The notes under the pieces are model-generated. The model saw only the letters and a program-made list of their open reading frames with translations. It had not been told where the DNA came from and did not search any database. Positions 13,671 to 26,200 of a stretch of 64,000 nucleotides of DNA are shown here, one piece after another (positions within the stretch are counted from its first letter, which is position 1; each line of letters starts with the position of its first letter). Made by a program: the position numbers and the translations under genes. This DNA is from Limanda limanda (lineage: Eukaryota > Chordata > Actinopteri > Pleuronectiformes > Pleuronectidae), in the NCBI RefSeq assembly GCF_963576545.1, contig NC_083642.1, forward strand, positions 7,140,401 through 7,204,400. The letters run 5' to 3'.

Positions 13671-16600
13671 ATAACCTCCTTGCTAAAGAAAGGACTTTTA
13701 TAAATCGTTATTGTGGTGTTCACGTTATTCTGAAACTCTGTGTTGCTGTTACTTAGTTTTTTCCCATTGGTGAAAACTTCTCTCAATATTCTAAATTATT
13801 TACAAATGGCTCATAAATTAATCTTTAGAACTCAAAGCTCACTCGACTCTGGTTTATTTTACGCGATGGTTTAGAAATCTGTCTCAGGTATTGAATATTG
13901 ATTCACTGCTATTTTTCCCAAGTGACACTCATGAGGGTGCCGCTCAGGTAGTGACAATGATTAATTCAATAACTGGTGAGGCCATCGTGTGCACTGGAGA
14001 GCTGCCAGCCATAATTCATTCATCCTGCAGCCTTGCTGATCAAAGCAGTTGGCTTCAGGCATATATCAGCTTGTTTCTGTGAGAGGGAGACAGATATCAA
14101 TATTCCTGCATCTGGCTCAAAATGATTTTTCACTATAACACGGATCTTAATTGTACAAAGTTTCCTTTTTGTTTTTATCCACATTTAATAGTTTTAATTC
14201 AGGGGGAAATGCGAATCACACGAGATGTTTGTGGAGTTTGATTTAAGCCGTGGATTATCTTGGATTGAAACGCACGCGGCAGTTTAACAACTTTCAAATC
14301 AAACGCTCTTTAACATAATCGAATCAGATTGAGCTTCAGTCAAAGTTTGAAATCAGCTTTACATTTGATCAATTTTCCATCTTGTTTTTTTTAATTGAAG
14401 CAGTGATGAAGAAACACAACTCCAAGGGATTCAGATACAGATGAGTGAAAGAGTGAAAGAGTGAAAGAGTGAAAAGGCCTCTCTGAGTTCACGTTATGTC
14501 CCTTTCTCTCCTTCAGGGTTCCAGACTGACGACGTGCTCACTGTGATTGCCTCCAGCCGCTGTTCAAGGATCGAGAGTTTGACTGTAAGTATGTTTTCGA
14601 GGCTCTGAGCCGTAACTGTGAACTTAAAGGCTGCGAGACAGGGTGAGCGAGGGAGGAGGAGGAGGAGGAAGAGGAGGAGAAGGAGGAGGAGGGGGATATT
14701 CTTCACTTCATCAGAGCGGCCCAGCGTCATCGCAGCGACCTTCCTTTTTAGAAGGAGACAGATCACTGCACAATGTTTCATGCCTCCGTCCTCTGCTGCT
14801 CCCCTCTCAGAAACATCACCCAGTCCTCGTGGTCTCAGGACTCCGACTCGCCCTCGTCTCTCTCTCTGTCCACTGAGGACACGGCACAGATGGCAGACTG
14901 TCCATGGCTGGCTGCTCTTTCAGACCGGCCCGTAATCTTCCTGATGAGCTGCAGGCTAAAGACACTTAATTGTACTGAGAGGAAAAGCTGATACAAAGAT
15001 TTGATTCGTTATTTATTGCTCGTCAAATTATTTCAGAGCACGTGATGCAATGGAAACCAGTGCAGCCGTACGGGAGAAGTAAATAGATCTGGGCACTTGT
15101 GTAATCACATGTTTTGGACTCCACTAGATGTCAGCATGAAGCACAGTGCGCTGGGTTCCCCCCCCCCCCCCCCCCCATCTGTTCTTAGAGAAGCTTTGCA
15201 TGTGCCAGGGAGGAGGGAGCCCACTGCAGTGTGTGGTGAGCAGGAGAGGCGTGGTGAAGACGAGGGTGCAGCCCACCGTGAGGAAGCATGATTTACTGTA
15301 CCATCGGCTCTTTGTGCGCCTGCCCCTGCACACTCCAGCACTCAGCTGATTAATCAGAGTCATTTCCATGAGTGATGGAAGCTTCAGTACCTCAAGGGGG
15401 GGGGGGGGAGCTAATAAACCCCCAGCGGACAACAGCCACGCCTGGAAGGACGGTTACTGGCGGCCGGTTTCTGTACCGGCTCTGTTCAAACGGCCATCTG
15501 ACATTACTCAGCCCTCCCTGTTATTAACATTGATCAGCTCCATAGATACTGAATGCAAATTCAAACCCCAGGGACGAGTGGTGCACGATTAGTTGTTGGA
15601 ATATGCAGCGCTGTCGGAGGTTGAAGCTTTTAGTAAATGTAGAAGTGATTTACATATATATACTATACGCATATACAGAAAAAAAGCAGCAGAATAAATG
15701 AAGGTTGAGGCTCATATCCATGGATGGAGAAGACAGAAAATAGTCCATAAAAGAGTCTGTAACATGGAGATGAAACCTCATATGATAAATCAGAACTACA
15801 AAACAAAGATGTTCTTGTTAGACCTTTTGAAATCAACATAAACACATTTTTAGGTTTGAGAAACTCGCTGTAAACGGACTTGTTATTGTTATTATTAGTT
15901 CATATAGCAAACATGTCAGCCAATCTTAGGATATGTATTTTTGTCCACCCGGCCTAATATTCACTCTCCTTCCAGCTCTGTCCTGATCTCTTCCCCTCTG
16001 TGTTCGCTGGCTGACTGCTAACATCGTTTGTCCTCTGTCTGCTGCTTGGTAGATAAAGTACAGTGGGAATGGGGGGTTTTTAGAACTTTATTTTCTTTAA
16101 ACACGGCTGAACGGGACACTATCACTGGTGAGAGGGAAAGAAAACAGTAGAAAATGTCTTGAGGAAACATGGAATCTAGTGATAAGTTCATTATTATGCG
16201 TAACACCTTTCACCAACTGATACTTTGATGCACAATATGAAAAGATCTACTTACATCTGCTCAATTGTGTGTTACTGGAAAAAGTTTAAGTGCAGTTAGT
16301 TATATAAAGATGATGGTTATGAGGGAAGGATTTTTAAAGGATTATTTACATAATTTGACACAACACTCTAAACAGAGTTAAAATTGCATATTTAAAATTA
16401 ATAAACAATTAAAAAATATATATTTTCACGATTCATTAATCCTATTTTCTTCCTTGATTAATGAATTGTTCTAAAAAACATGAAAATTCATCTTAGAACC
16501 GAAGCTCTTCCAACAAACCATATTCCAATTATTCTGCAATTTATTGAAAACCAATTCTGACACGAGGGAACCATCAAATGTTTGACATATGGGATCATTC

Positions 16601-18589
16601 GCCAATCATATAAATTCTCAAATCATTTAATTGACTTTCATTTTCTAAACCATAGAGATAGATTACTTAAAAGTTTGGTCTTCCTCCATGATAAAACAAT
16701 TAATTTTATAATTGCTTCTCATGAGGCTAACTTTTAACTAAAAATTTGCCAGTGACTCTGAATTGGAATTTTCACTGGCTGCATCTTTTCAATCTTCAGT
16801 TGCAGCAACAACATTTGAACCAGGTCGCAGCAGAGAGGTTTTCCTCTCACTTATACATAAAATAAGACAACAAACCCAAAGTCCTGCACTGCTGCACATC
16901 CTCACATCTGCAGCGGCACGTTGGACAGATATAGACCCAGATCTAATCCCTCGGCACCGTGCGTTTGCCACACGCTGGTGACGGCAGCAGCCACTGGAGA
17001 GATGTGTGGAGCAGCAGCCATGCTTTACAGTGCTTCCTGTTTGAGGCCATCGCAGGAATCTCTTGATTAGAAAAAAGAAACACTAGATGCTGTTTTATGA
17101 TTGTACACGTGTTTTGCATCTTTCGTCTGTTTGTGTGTAAGTTTTCTGAACTGCAGTGTATTATTTCTCTTCGTCATCCCTCCTACTTCCCTCTTCATCC
17201 TCTCTGCTTCCTGAGGTTCTGCTGAACATCACTACACTCTCAGAAGTCGTCGCTGTTAACGGCGGCTATGCCACTTTAATCATTGCACAGAGGAACACAT
17301 GGCGACGCATGTGATTTCTGCAGAAGAAGCTGTGTAAGGGAATGCATTCTAATGGCTTCCTGTAGTCATTGACTGAGCGGCTTTAATACGCGGCTGTGAG
17401 CTCCGTGCAGTTAGTTTCCACGACACACCCGCCTTATTAAATATGTATTCCATGATGCTCTGAATCTCTCCGGAGACGTGGCCTGCTTAGTTCAAAGTGT
17501 GGTCTGATGGAGTTTATTCTTTCCTTACTTCTTACCCAATGAATTTACTCCAATGATAACTTGATGAAGAGTGTTTGTTTGTTTGTGTGTGTGTGTGTCT
17601 GTGCAGCATCAGTCAGCAGTGTGTACATCGAGAGCATTCAGGCCACGGCTCACGTCTCACGGGACAGATGTTGCTCAACATGGGTTTACCCAGCATGCCA
17701 TGAATCTCTGTTGGATCAATATCCTGGTCCCATGCAGGCAGTGAATCAGTTCACTTGTTTCATGGCAATGGGCTGTAAGATATCTCTCACAATGTGGAAC
17801 CGGCTGCACACAGGAACACAGGGTAGCCCATCTCCCATAGATTCAATACAGAGGCCTAAATGTCATAACACGTCGATGAAGAGGGAATTGGAAAACATGT
17901 GGTGTGTGTAGCTTAAACTGCAGTGGAGAGCTGCCATTTTATTTCCACCCTACACAAATACAACATGGAGGCAGCTGCAGGAAGCGGCTTTGATGATGTT
18001 AAAGGTGATGTTCTGTATTTTCTCTGAATGTCAACGGATCCTGATAAAAACCAAAGCCTTTGCTGAGGTTGTTCCTCTGTGTCACACGTCAGTCAGCCAC
18101 ACCGCTGCACTTCCTGTATCATGTTCTTCTTTTGGATGAACCTGGACACTGCAGTTTTATTCAAATGTGTATTTTCCAATCCCACACGCACTGTACTGCA
18201 GCTGCAAATACTCAACCTGCACCCAACCCAACAAAAATGATAATTCCTCAAGCTGAATTATAATTAATTTTAAACTACAACTCCCAGTTTTAATTAAACT
18301 ACTTTGCAGTTTTAAAGCCCCTACAAGGAGTGTTTTAACTGGTTATGAAACAGTCTCATTTTAATATCCCTGCCTCTTTATAACCTACAACTGCAAATGA
18401 GAGATTTAGGGAGGTAATTGGCTTTTTCTATTAACTACTGTCAATATCTGTGATCAGATCGGATTACCCAACGATCGACAGCAGTCAGGCCTGTAAAGCA
18501 TATGTTTACCTTCCCGCCAGCATGGGTTTCAGTTTCAACTCTCTTTAATCCCCTGGAGATCTCACGTACCCCAGAGACCACCGACATGA
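13671..18589. other. Gene-free stretch with low-complexity tracts
   Basis: No coding exon supported. There is a GAGTGAAA octamer tandem of about four copies at 14442-14474, a purine-rich GGA tract at about 14655-14695, and C or G homopolymers near 15160-15176 and 15397-15408. The 16.2-16.8 kb part is very AT-rich. Frames over these tracts are low-complexity artefacts. Confidence 0.5.
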
Positions 18590-18790
18590 CCTTCCCAAAC
18601 TAAATAGGCGGCGGAGGGAGAGGAAACAGAAGCGGGCGGAAGCGAGCCGGGCTAGGCGCCATCGGCTAAAGGCTAACCCGTACAGACCAGAGCTCCAGAG
18701 TCTGATCCTCGCCAATGCCAGGACTCTTACAAACAAGATGGATGAGATCAGAATGAGAATTACGCCTCATCGTCACAGAGGGGGGTCCAC
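18590..18790 (+). mobile_element. Fossil LINE fragment (N-terminal endonuclease segment)
   Basis: In the + frame starting at 18597 the sequence reads a basic stretch (NRRRRERKQKR) followed by LILANARTLTNKMDEIRM. A basic leader followed by 'NAR-S/T-L-x-NKMDE-I/L-R' is the usual beginning of the endonuclease domain in fish non-LTR retrotransposon ORF2. The frame continues about 15 codons past the motif without endonuclease catalytic blocks and ends at a TGA near 18828. It is a short dead fragment, GC-richer than its flanks, and encodes nothing functional. I cannot assign the clade (Rex, RTE or L2-like). Confidence 0.7.
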
Positions 18791-19512
18791 AGTCTCAAAC
18801 TATGGAAACACTGTGTTTGGGAGGTCTTGATGTCGTTAGATGGATCAACGCAGTGTCGGTCTTTTCATGAGATTTGTTAGAATATAAGAAAATACAGAAT
18901 AACGACATACCTCATTTAACTGCTCTGCAAACCCCAGGTGAAGATAAAAGTAGTTGTATGATGACGTGCTTGTGTCATTAAGAGAAGAGCTTTACGTGGA
19001 ATCCCTTCTAATTCAAAAGCATCATCAGCATGACTCTGTGGACCTTGTGCTGAGAAATGTTTTGTTGGCAAAGACGTGGGAACAAATGAAATTCCTCCCA
19101 CTCTCTTCCTCACTTGTATGTTTAGAGGGACAAAATGTACCCCCCCCTGGGCTCACTCTCCATCTTTACTGATTGAGACTTTATTGATTTCTGGTTCAAG
19201 TGCTCATTGCTGGCCAATAAGGAGAGTGATTCACTTAGGGGGACGATGATAATTCTCCGTGACACGCTGTCTCACCCGCAGGGCTCCAAGCTGTCTGCTT
19301 CAGCGTAGGTGTAGAAACCAAAGAGGGTGTCACCTAATGTCATTAACCAGGCAGATTTACACAGTTATATGCAATAAGGGGGGGAAACAGCAGTGTGAGC
19401 CAAGGGGTCTGAGGCCATTGCCGACCATTTAGGAGTATTTAGCATGATTTTTATATTTTGTTAGAATCTTTGATGATTTTTAATCATTGGATCATACTCA
19501 AAACCCTTTTTA
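18791..19512. other. Gene-free stretch
   Basis: No exon or structured element recognised. Confidence 0.5.
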
Positions 19513-19750
19513 TTAAAGGGATAATTCACCCAAAAATGAATATTGACTCATTATCTACTCACCACTATGCCCATGGAGGTTGTTTGACTCAACAAAACAC
19601 TTTTGGAGTTTCAGGGTTAAACAGTGTTGCAACCAAATCCAATACAACACCAAAGGAGCAGTATGGAGGCATTTTCTTTTCTTTTTTTTTGTTGTTGTTG
19701 CCATTTACGTCAATTGATGTTTTTCATTCTTGGCTGAACTATCCCTTTAA
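19513..19750. mobile_element. TTAA-flanked miniature inverted-repeat transposon
   Basis: The left end reads TTAAAGGGATAATTCACCCA. The right end, reverse-complemented, reads TTAAAGGGATAGTTCAGCCA, so 18 of 20 positions match. The 238-bp element is non-coding with a poly-T interior near 19680. TTAA at both tips is the target hallmark of piggyBac-type transposition, and I recall this tip from abundant fish MITEs. No transposase is present, so it is non-autonomous. Confidence 0.85.
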
Positions 19751-20039
19751 GCTTTAGGAGCTCATATACAGCAGCGTGTAAAATCCTATACACATACTGT
19801 ATATGCACCATATAATATGCAAATATTTGCAAGTATTTAAATCTTCCTTGATGACAGTGGCAGTGATCCAAGTGTAAAGACGTAATTCAGATAAAGGGAT
19901 GGAGAGAGAGAGAGAGTCAGCAGCAGGCTCCATGCTGCGGTAAGCACACATCCTCCTCCTTGTGTTCGTCCTATTATCTCGAGGTCTCATCTACAGTGTG
20001 TCAGGTTTTTTTTCTTTCTTTCACTTATTTACATCCTCT

Positions 20040-20670
20040 CTGCAGCCTCGTGAGCTGAGGAACAAATCCGAGCTGCAGCGGAGTCCCCGGGCGGCGGCGC
20101 TGGGAGAGGGAGGGTGTGGGGGGGGTGCCGGTCGCACACAAGAGCATATGGATGCTTTTGGGTTTGCCCTCATGTGTTTGACTGGGGCACAGATTGCTGC
20201 ATACGGCGCCTTGTGAGCAGCATCGCAAATCAGCCGGGGTCGAGCGCCGGAGTGCAGGACGGAAGATGGAAGAGAGAGAGAGAGAGAGAGAGAGCGAGGA
20301 AGGGGAAGGGAGAGGGGGGGAAGGAACGGAGGGGAGGGGGATCCTTTCAGTGAAAGGGACAGAAATAGTGGAGACAGGGAGAGGAGGAGGAGGGGATTGA
20401 GAGGAAAAAGAGGTGGGGGTAGTCACAGAGAGAAGGAGAGAGCATGTGTATGTGTGTGTGTGTGTGAGTGTGAGTGTGTGTGTGTGTGGGAGATCAAGTA
20501 GTGCTGCAGTGGAAACAGTGTGAAGAGGACTGCAGCTCCTGGTGCTGATGGGAGAGCGGCTGAGGGACGATATTCAGGCAGAGTAACCTCGACCCTGAAG
20601 AGCCTCTCTGGTGGTGGATGGGTGAGGCTGTTGTGGACAACAGGATTACGGATTTACAGGAGGACTCGGT
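20040..20670 (+). promoter_or_regulatory. GC/GA-rich block, candidate 5' non-coding exon or promoter
   Basis: A CpG-rich patch at about 20060-20110 (with 'ccccgggcggcggcgctggg') is followed by a long purine tract (about 20265-20410), a (GT)n run (about 20448-20488) and, at 20663-20672, a strong donor-like 'ctcg|gtaagg'. The orientation and distance (12 kb upstream of the first syt2 coding exon) would suit a 5' UTR exon of syt2. The coding part has no start exon of its own further upstream, because an acceptor directly precedes the ATG exon. There is no direct proof; transcript data would decide. Confidence 0.3.
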
Positions 20671-22847
20671 AAGGGTGTGTGTTTCAACTCTGCTCTCAGC
20701 ACTTCCTTTTGAAGGACTTCCAGAATGTACAGCTGTCTTTTTTAAATGCTGCATCTGGCTTGTTGTCGGTGTTACAGGAATGTACTGTCGGTGCTGTGTG
20801 AATGTGAGGTCCCTGTGCATGTGCTCCGAACTTTACTAATTCGGAAAGGAAATACCGAGCATCCTCTGGGTCCTGATCTGCCCCGGAGTCCTGCTGAGGA
20901 ACTCATCTCTTCTCGCAGTGTGTGTGCAATCTCTTACGCTCTCACATCAGGGAGTGTTGGGTGGATTTTTAAGCAAGAGGGGGACTGCAGCCCTGTATCT
21001 AGATTATTCTCATTGATCATGCCTCATTTAGCTTGCCGGGTGGGTGTAGTACATCTTTCTTTCCTGGAGAGTGTCCAGAAGGCTGCCTCTCTGACAGATG
21101 CTCTGCTTTCCCCTTTAGCTACAGCAACATCTCTCACAACCTCACGTGAGCACGAGGGAAACAGCCATGTGGAGACGAAGGAATGACACAGAAGCACTTC
21201 GGCTCCACTGTATTATTTCACACGATGTAAAAAGCAGACACAAGGCACGGTGTTTATCCTCAGAGACCAAAGAGACAGACAGGAGAGGAGGCTGACAGGA
21301 GTGCTGAGGAGTGGAGAGAGTAGAGGGGTGGGGGGTTTATAAAGTGCTGCAGGATGCTCTTTTTTCTCTCTCTCCTGCTGCCTCTCATGGGACGTATAGC
21401 ACAGGCAGCACTGAGGTAACACTACCAAGGACAAACCCTATCCTGGGCTGCTTGTACCTATTACTGCCTAATGCTGACTGCTGCAGTCCTGCATCAGGCC
21501 TGTCACTCGCACAACTGACTATTCACTAATTCCAATTCATTAGAACAAACTAACTATAAATAGCAGCAGCATTATACCTGAAGTGCTGCATAGAGATGTG
21601 AGAATTTTAACCCCCTAATTCTAAAAGGATTCAGTACCTTATGCACGAAATAGATTTGTTTGCTTCTCCCGTCTTTCTGCAGCCTTGTGTCCTGAAGTCA
21701 CATCTTGAAATATAAACCAGGTTTCTTCTTTCCCCAGAGCCTCAGTCTCGGTGCTGTTGTAATTATCAGAGGCAGTCGATGGCTCGTATTGGGAGAGGTA
21801 ATGTGATCGCTCAGGTTTTAGATGTGTAGTAAACAGTGTGGAGGATGTGAGGGATCATCTGAGCTGTATATAAGCCGAGTGTATACTGTAGCAGCATGCA
21901 TGTTTACTTCTCCAACATCCAGTGAGTGCAGGAGACTTGTTTGATACCGAGCATGCTCTGAAGCTTCTTTTTTTTGTTCAGCTTCTAAAACATTCAGACA
22001 GGCTCATTAAGTCTGTACCTCAGGCTGCCACTCCCAGTGGCTCCCACACTGAGAAATACTCTCCTGGTTTCTCATATTTAACCAGAAAAATGAGAGGAAG
22101 CTTTGAAGTTCACCAATCTCATTTCTCCTTTTTCTTTTTCGGCTCCCCGTAGGAGGGCAGCTGGAGCCCGGATGCGGGAGCTGCTCAAATAAGAAGAGAC
22201 AGAAAAGAGGCTTATTCTAAGTGCCTTGTAGAGTGGGTGTGCCCTTATGTACCGATACCACCCTTGTTTTCCTACCTCCTGCTGCTGCTTCATTAGCTTG
22301 AAACAGTTCCTCTCAGCTCAAATGAGAAAGTATTCCTCCAGCGGAAGTCTGCTCAAATGCACTGGATCCTGGGGATGAGTCGGTGATTTTTTCCCTCTGA
22401 CACATTAGAACAACTGTCATTGTGATTGCTTGTCAGCTCCTCGCTGCAGGTGAGAGCCACTCGCGGCTGCAGCCCATGTGACGGCGTGTTGTTGGCAGAG
22501 GATGGCAGAGAGATTAAGTGTTAAACGGTCAGGCGCCGTCACCCTCAGCTTCCTGCCGTGCTGATTGGGCTTTTTCTCCACTCTGAATTCTGTAGAGGGG
22601 GAAAATCGTGCCAGGTTGTTTTTTTGTTGTGAGATTTTCAGCAGATTTTCTCTTCTCACCTCTTTGCTTTAAGCTGGAGGGGGAGTGGTGATGGTCATAG
22701 AGAGCAGAACACACAAGAGGGTAACACTGTGGAGAATGAGTGAAATGGTTTTCACCCTGTTTCATCATACTGGGGCTGTTGCGTGTAATGGCTACGGTGC
22801 CACAGAGATTGTCTGTATCGAGAGTTACGAATGAGTAGTTAATTTAA
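20671..22847. other. Gene-free stretch
   Basis: No coding exon supported. The 146-codon + frame at 20746-21186 has no recognisable domain. Confidence 0.5.
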
Positions 22848-23200
22848 TAGGACAGTTTGGGGAATACGCTTCAGATTGATAGACTGCATGAAGATGGACA
22901 ACGTGTCTCCAGTTCAGCACTTTTCAGAAATGAACCCAAAATATCCTGGACTACCTAAATCGACGCGAATACATTTTCTGTATCTTGACTTTTTAGTTTG
23001 GTCCATCTCCCATCCACTAACATGGAGTAGATGGAGGAGTTTGACCCACTTTGGCTTAACTTTTGGCGTCCATCTTTATACACAGTCTATGGTCTGTTCA
23101 GTAAATATGAAGCCACAATCTGCAGCCAGTTAGCCTAGCTTAGCATGAAACCGGAGGTGGCAGCTAGCCTGCTATGTCCAATAGTAACACCAAAATATAA
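22848..23200 (+). repeat. Dispersed repeat F2, split by an F1 insertion
   Basis: The left part is 'taataggacagtttggggaa' and 'tacgctt'. The right part resumes at 23093 with 'gtaaatatgaagccacaatc', 'ttagcctagcttagcatgaa' and 'ggtggcagctagcc'. The blocks correspond to those of F2 at 46978-47400, but the middle is replaced by the F1 element at 22879-23092. Confidence 0.55.
22879..23092. mobile_element. Miniature element F1 nested in repeat F2
   Basis: The left tip is 'atagactgcatgaagatgga' and 'caacgtgtctcc'; the right tip is 'cgtccatctttatacacagt' and 'ctatgg'. The tips are imperfect inverted repeats of about 25 bp, as in the copies at 54391 and 59415. It is non-coding and about 214 bp long, shorter than the other complete copies, so probably internally deleted. 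Confidence 0.7.
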
Positions 23201-26200
23201 CATAAGATAGCCTGAGATGTAGTTTTCCCATATAGGCTCATTTACAGATCATACAAATGAGAGGAAACTTGTTAACTAATGATCTTTAAAGAAGCTTTAA
23301 GGAAAACTTCCACACTCCTGCATCCAGTGTTTGTGCTAAGATGTTGATTATTTTCTCGATTAAGTGATTAGTATTTGAAATTTTTTGAAAGAAGTAAAAA
23401 TTGCCCATGACAACTTCCCAGAGGCGAAAATGTCAACCAGGTGTCAAAGAGTGAAACACCTTTAATATATTATTACAGGAAGCAAATATTTATATAAGTA
23501 AAGCTGCACCAGCAAATATCTATTGAATAATTGATTGATTGACTAACCGGTTGGGCTTAAAAGGTAATCTAACCTGCTGCTGGTTATAGCTTAATATTAT
23601 AAAATAGACAGAAAATAATTCATTGTAGATCTTCTCATCTGACACTACTCCAGAACGTGAAAGAATATTCCCTGTAATTATATCTATTCCTTTATTACAG
23701 TTATAATGGAAGGTATTGATTTTCTAACTTGAAAAATAAATCACTCTCTATATCATTTTCTTTTTGAAATAAGAATGTCGGCGCGGCCTATCTGCATTGC
23801 CGCAGAAGCCCTCACCCCCTTTTTTTTTACATTTTCTCCCCACAGCCTTACATGCAGATTGGGTCACTATCTCTGTGACAGAATGATTAATCGACCTATC
23901 AGGGGACAGGGAAAGAGGTTGAGCTGAGGGGGGGGGGGGGGGATGTATGGCAACTGGCTGTAAACGATCCTGCAGCTGCTCGTTCAGCATTCAATCCTCT
24001 GTGTCTCAGTTCTCAAGGATCCCTCCTGATAATAGCTGAGTCACATTCAGCTGCAGGTGAGAATAAGCATTCTTTTATCTACAGCTGCAGGTTTGTAAAT
24101 GAGCCTCTCTGGAACGCCCTTCGGGTCAGCACACAATGAGATATATGAGGGAGAGGCTTTTCTCTAATTGTCCTCAGTGAGATGATGTGTGAGGCACCTT
24201 CTTGACATCCTTATCTCAGCCGCTGCTCTCACATCAGCAGCGACACCAGCAGGATTTCCTGATGCACTTTGCGTTCTTGTTGACGTGAAAAGTGTAATTG
24301 CCACGTTGACGTCTCTGACTGATGCCCGTGGAATCTCTTATTGTTTATGTTTTGCATTCAGAGCGTGTCGTCCTGATGCTAAACACACAGGTCTGTAAAT
24401 GTCCTGCTCTGGATTGATGCATAAGCAGTTGTCGAGTGAATGTGTAAATGTCACGCTGTTGTTTTTATTGGTGCAGAGTAAAGTTTATCGCAAAGGTGCT
24501 GACTGGGAATAAATACAGATCTCATCAGTTCATCTCAGGAAGGAAATACCAGTGGTTTGTTTTTGAGGTAGATCAGAGGAAGTAAACTTAGAAGGTGACG
24601 GTTTTCAGATATGTATTGGAGGATGGATATCATCCTGACATTTTCCCTAATGTCTAAGTTAGTTGATTCTGACATTTTCTGGATTTTTTGTAAAATGTCT
24701 GAAAGAATGTCTGGACATTTTTTCCTTATGTGAGAATACAGCAGAAACATTTCCAGAAACTGGAAGAATACAAATATATCGGGATGGAAAAGGGATGTAA
24801 TACATCTAGAAGATCTAAACAAGACAAAGAGATTCTAGTGCTTTTGACCTTAAGGGCTCACAATGTTTTCTTTTTTTGACAAAGTGACATAACAGACAAT
24901 CGTTGAAATGCTGCACAATTATTAAATGTCAGCAAGTAAATGTTTCCCTGTACAGGCAGCAAAAACAGAAACTTACTTTACAGACCATTTTGATTAAAGC
25001 TCGACACATAATAACTGAACCATAACATTACTCTGTTAAATCTTTGTTACTGATTATTTCAGGATGTGGTTGGATATTGCTTTGGTATCTGATTCTCCGA
25101 TTCTTTAAGTTTTACCGTACCGCAGCAGCAGGCTCCATCCATTACCTGTGGTTGGCCTGAGTGTGCGTCACCGAAAAAACAAAGCAGAGGAGCTCATTAA
25201 TAATGAGTCACACACAAAATGCCCCATTTCTGCTCGAGCTCCAGAGGGAAGAATAAGAGAGGAGACGTAGAACAGTCCTGAGATGGATTCGGTACAAACA
25301 CATCTAATTATAACCTTATAAAGTGTGAACTCTAGAACCTGTAACACTGAAGTTGGAGGCTAGCTCCTCCAGTTGAACGCTTTAATCACTGTTAAGTAAA
25401 CTGGCACCAGCCCTCAGAAGCCTGGCACCCTGCCTCTGATGTATTGTGGCAGGAGGCTCGAAGCCTCTTGGTCAAGGGCTTCAGAATCTGGCTCTGGCGC
25501 TGCAACACTCTGCAGTGTGTTCTGTGTGTTTTGCGTTTGCCAGAGCTTTTGTCAGTCTCCTGGCTCTCGACCACAAAATGACAAAAGAGGGGAGGGTTTT
25601 TTGCAGCTACATTAGGCTACCTTTGCAGAAATCCGTCTCTGACACACTTAGCATTTATCCGGCTGTGCATGAGGCCGCCTGAAGTCTTTTTCTTCTGCAG
25701 GACTGAACTCTGACTCTGGGTGCAAGTGATGAATGAGAGATACGTGGCCGTGCGGCGTCTCGTCGTGCAGCTCGGCTGAAAAAACAGCAACAGAAAGATG
25801 CAACTCGAGGCAGCGACAGCGATGAGAAGGAAGTGATGCATCTCTGCTGAATATTCTGAAACATTCAGATGAAGAACACAGAGCATTTCTGAAAAGTTGT
25901 ATCAGTTTTGAGCTCATATTCTGAATAAAAGTAGGAATAATAATTGCTGCATTTCTATCATGATATTGTTTTATTCTTATTACTCGTACTTGTAGGTTCC
26001 GATCAGACCTGGTCCCACAGGGTATCTCATACTTCAGCGGTAAATAACAAGCAACGCAGCCATCACTATACCACATGTAATCCTATTAAGACTTGGCCAA
26101 AATGAGACTATTATGACTGTGGGGGGCCCCAAGTCCATTTCAGCGGGCGTGAATTACCATGGAGTAGCACGAGTTCAGGGACAAAGCTGCACATTATCTC

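Noticed and set aside
20746..21186. Plus-strand 146-codon frame
   Set aside because: No domain, biased composition or adjacent exons; treated as chance.
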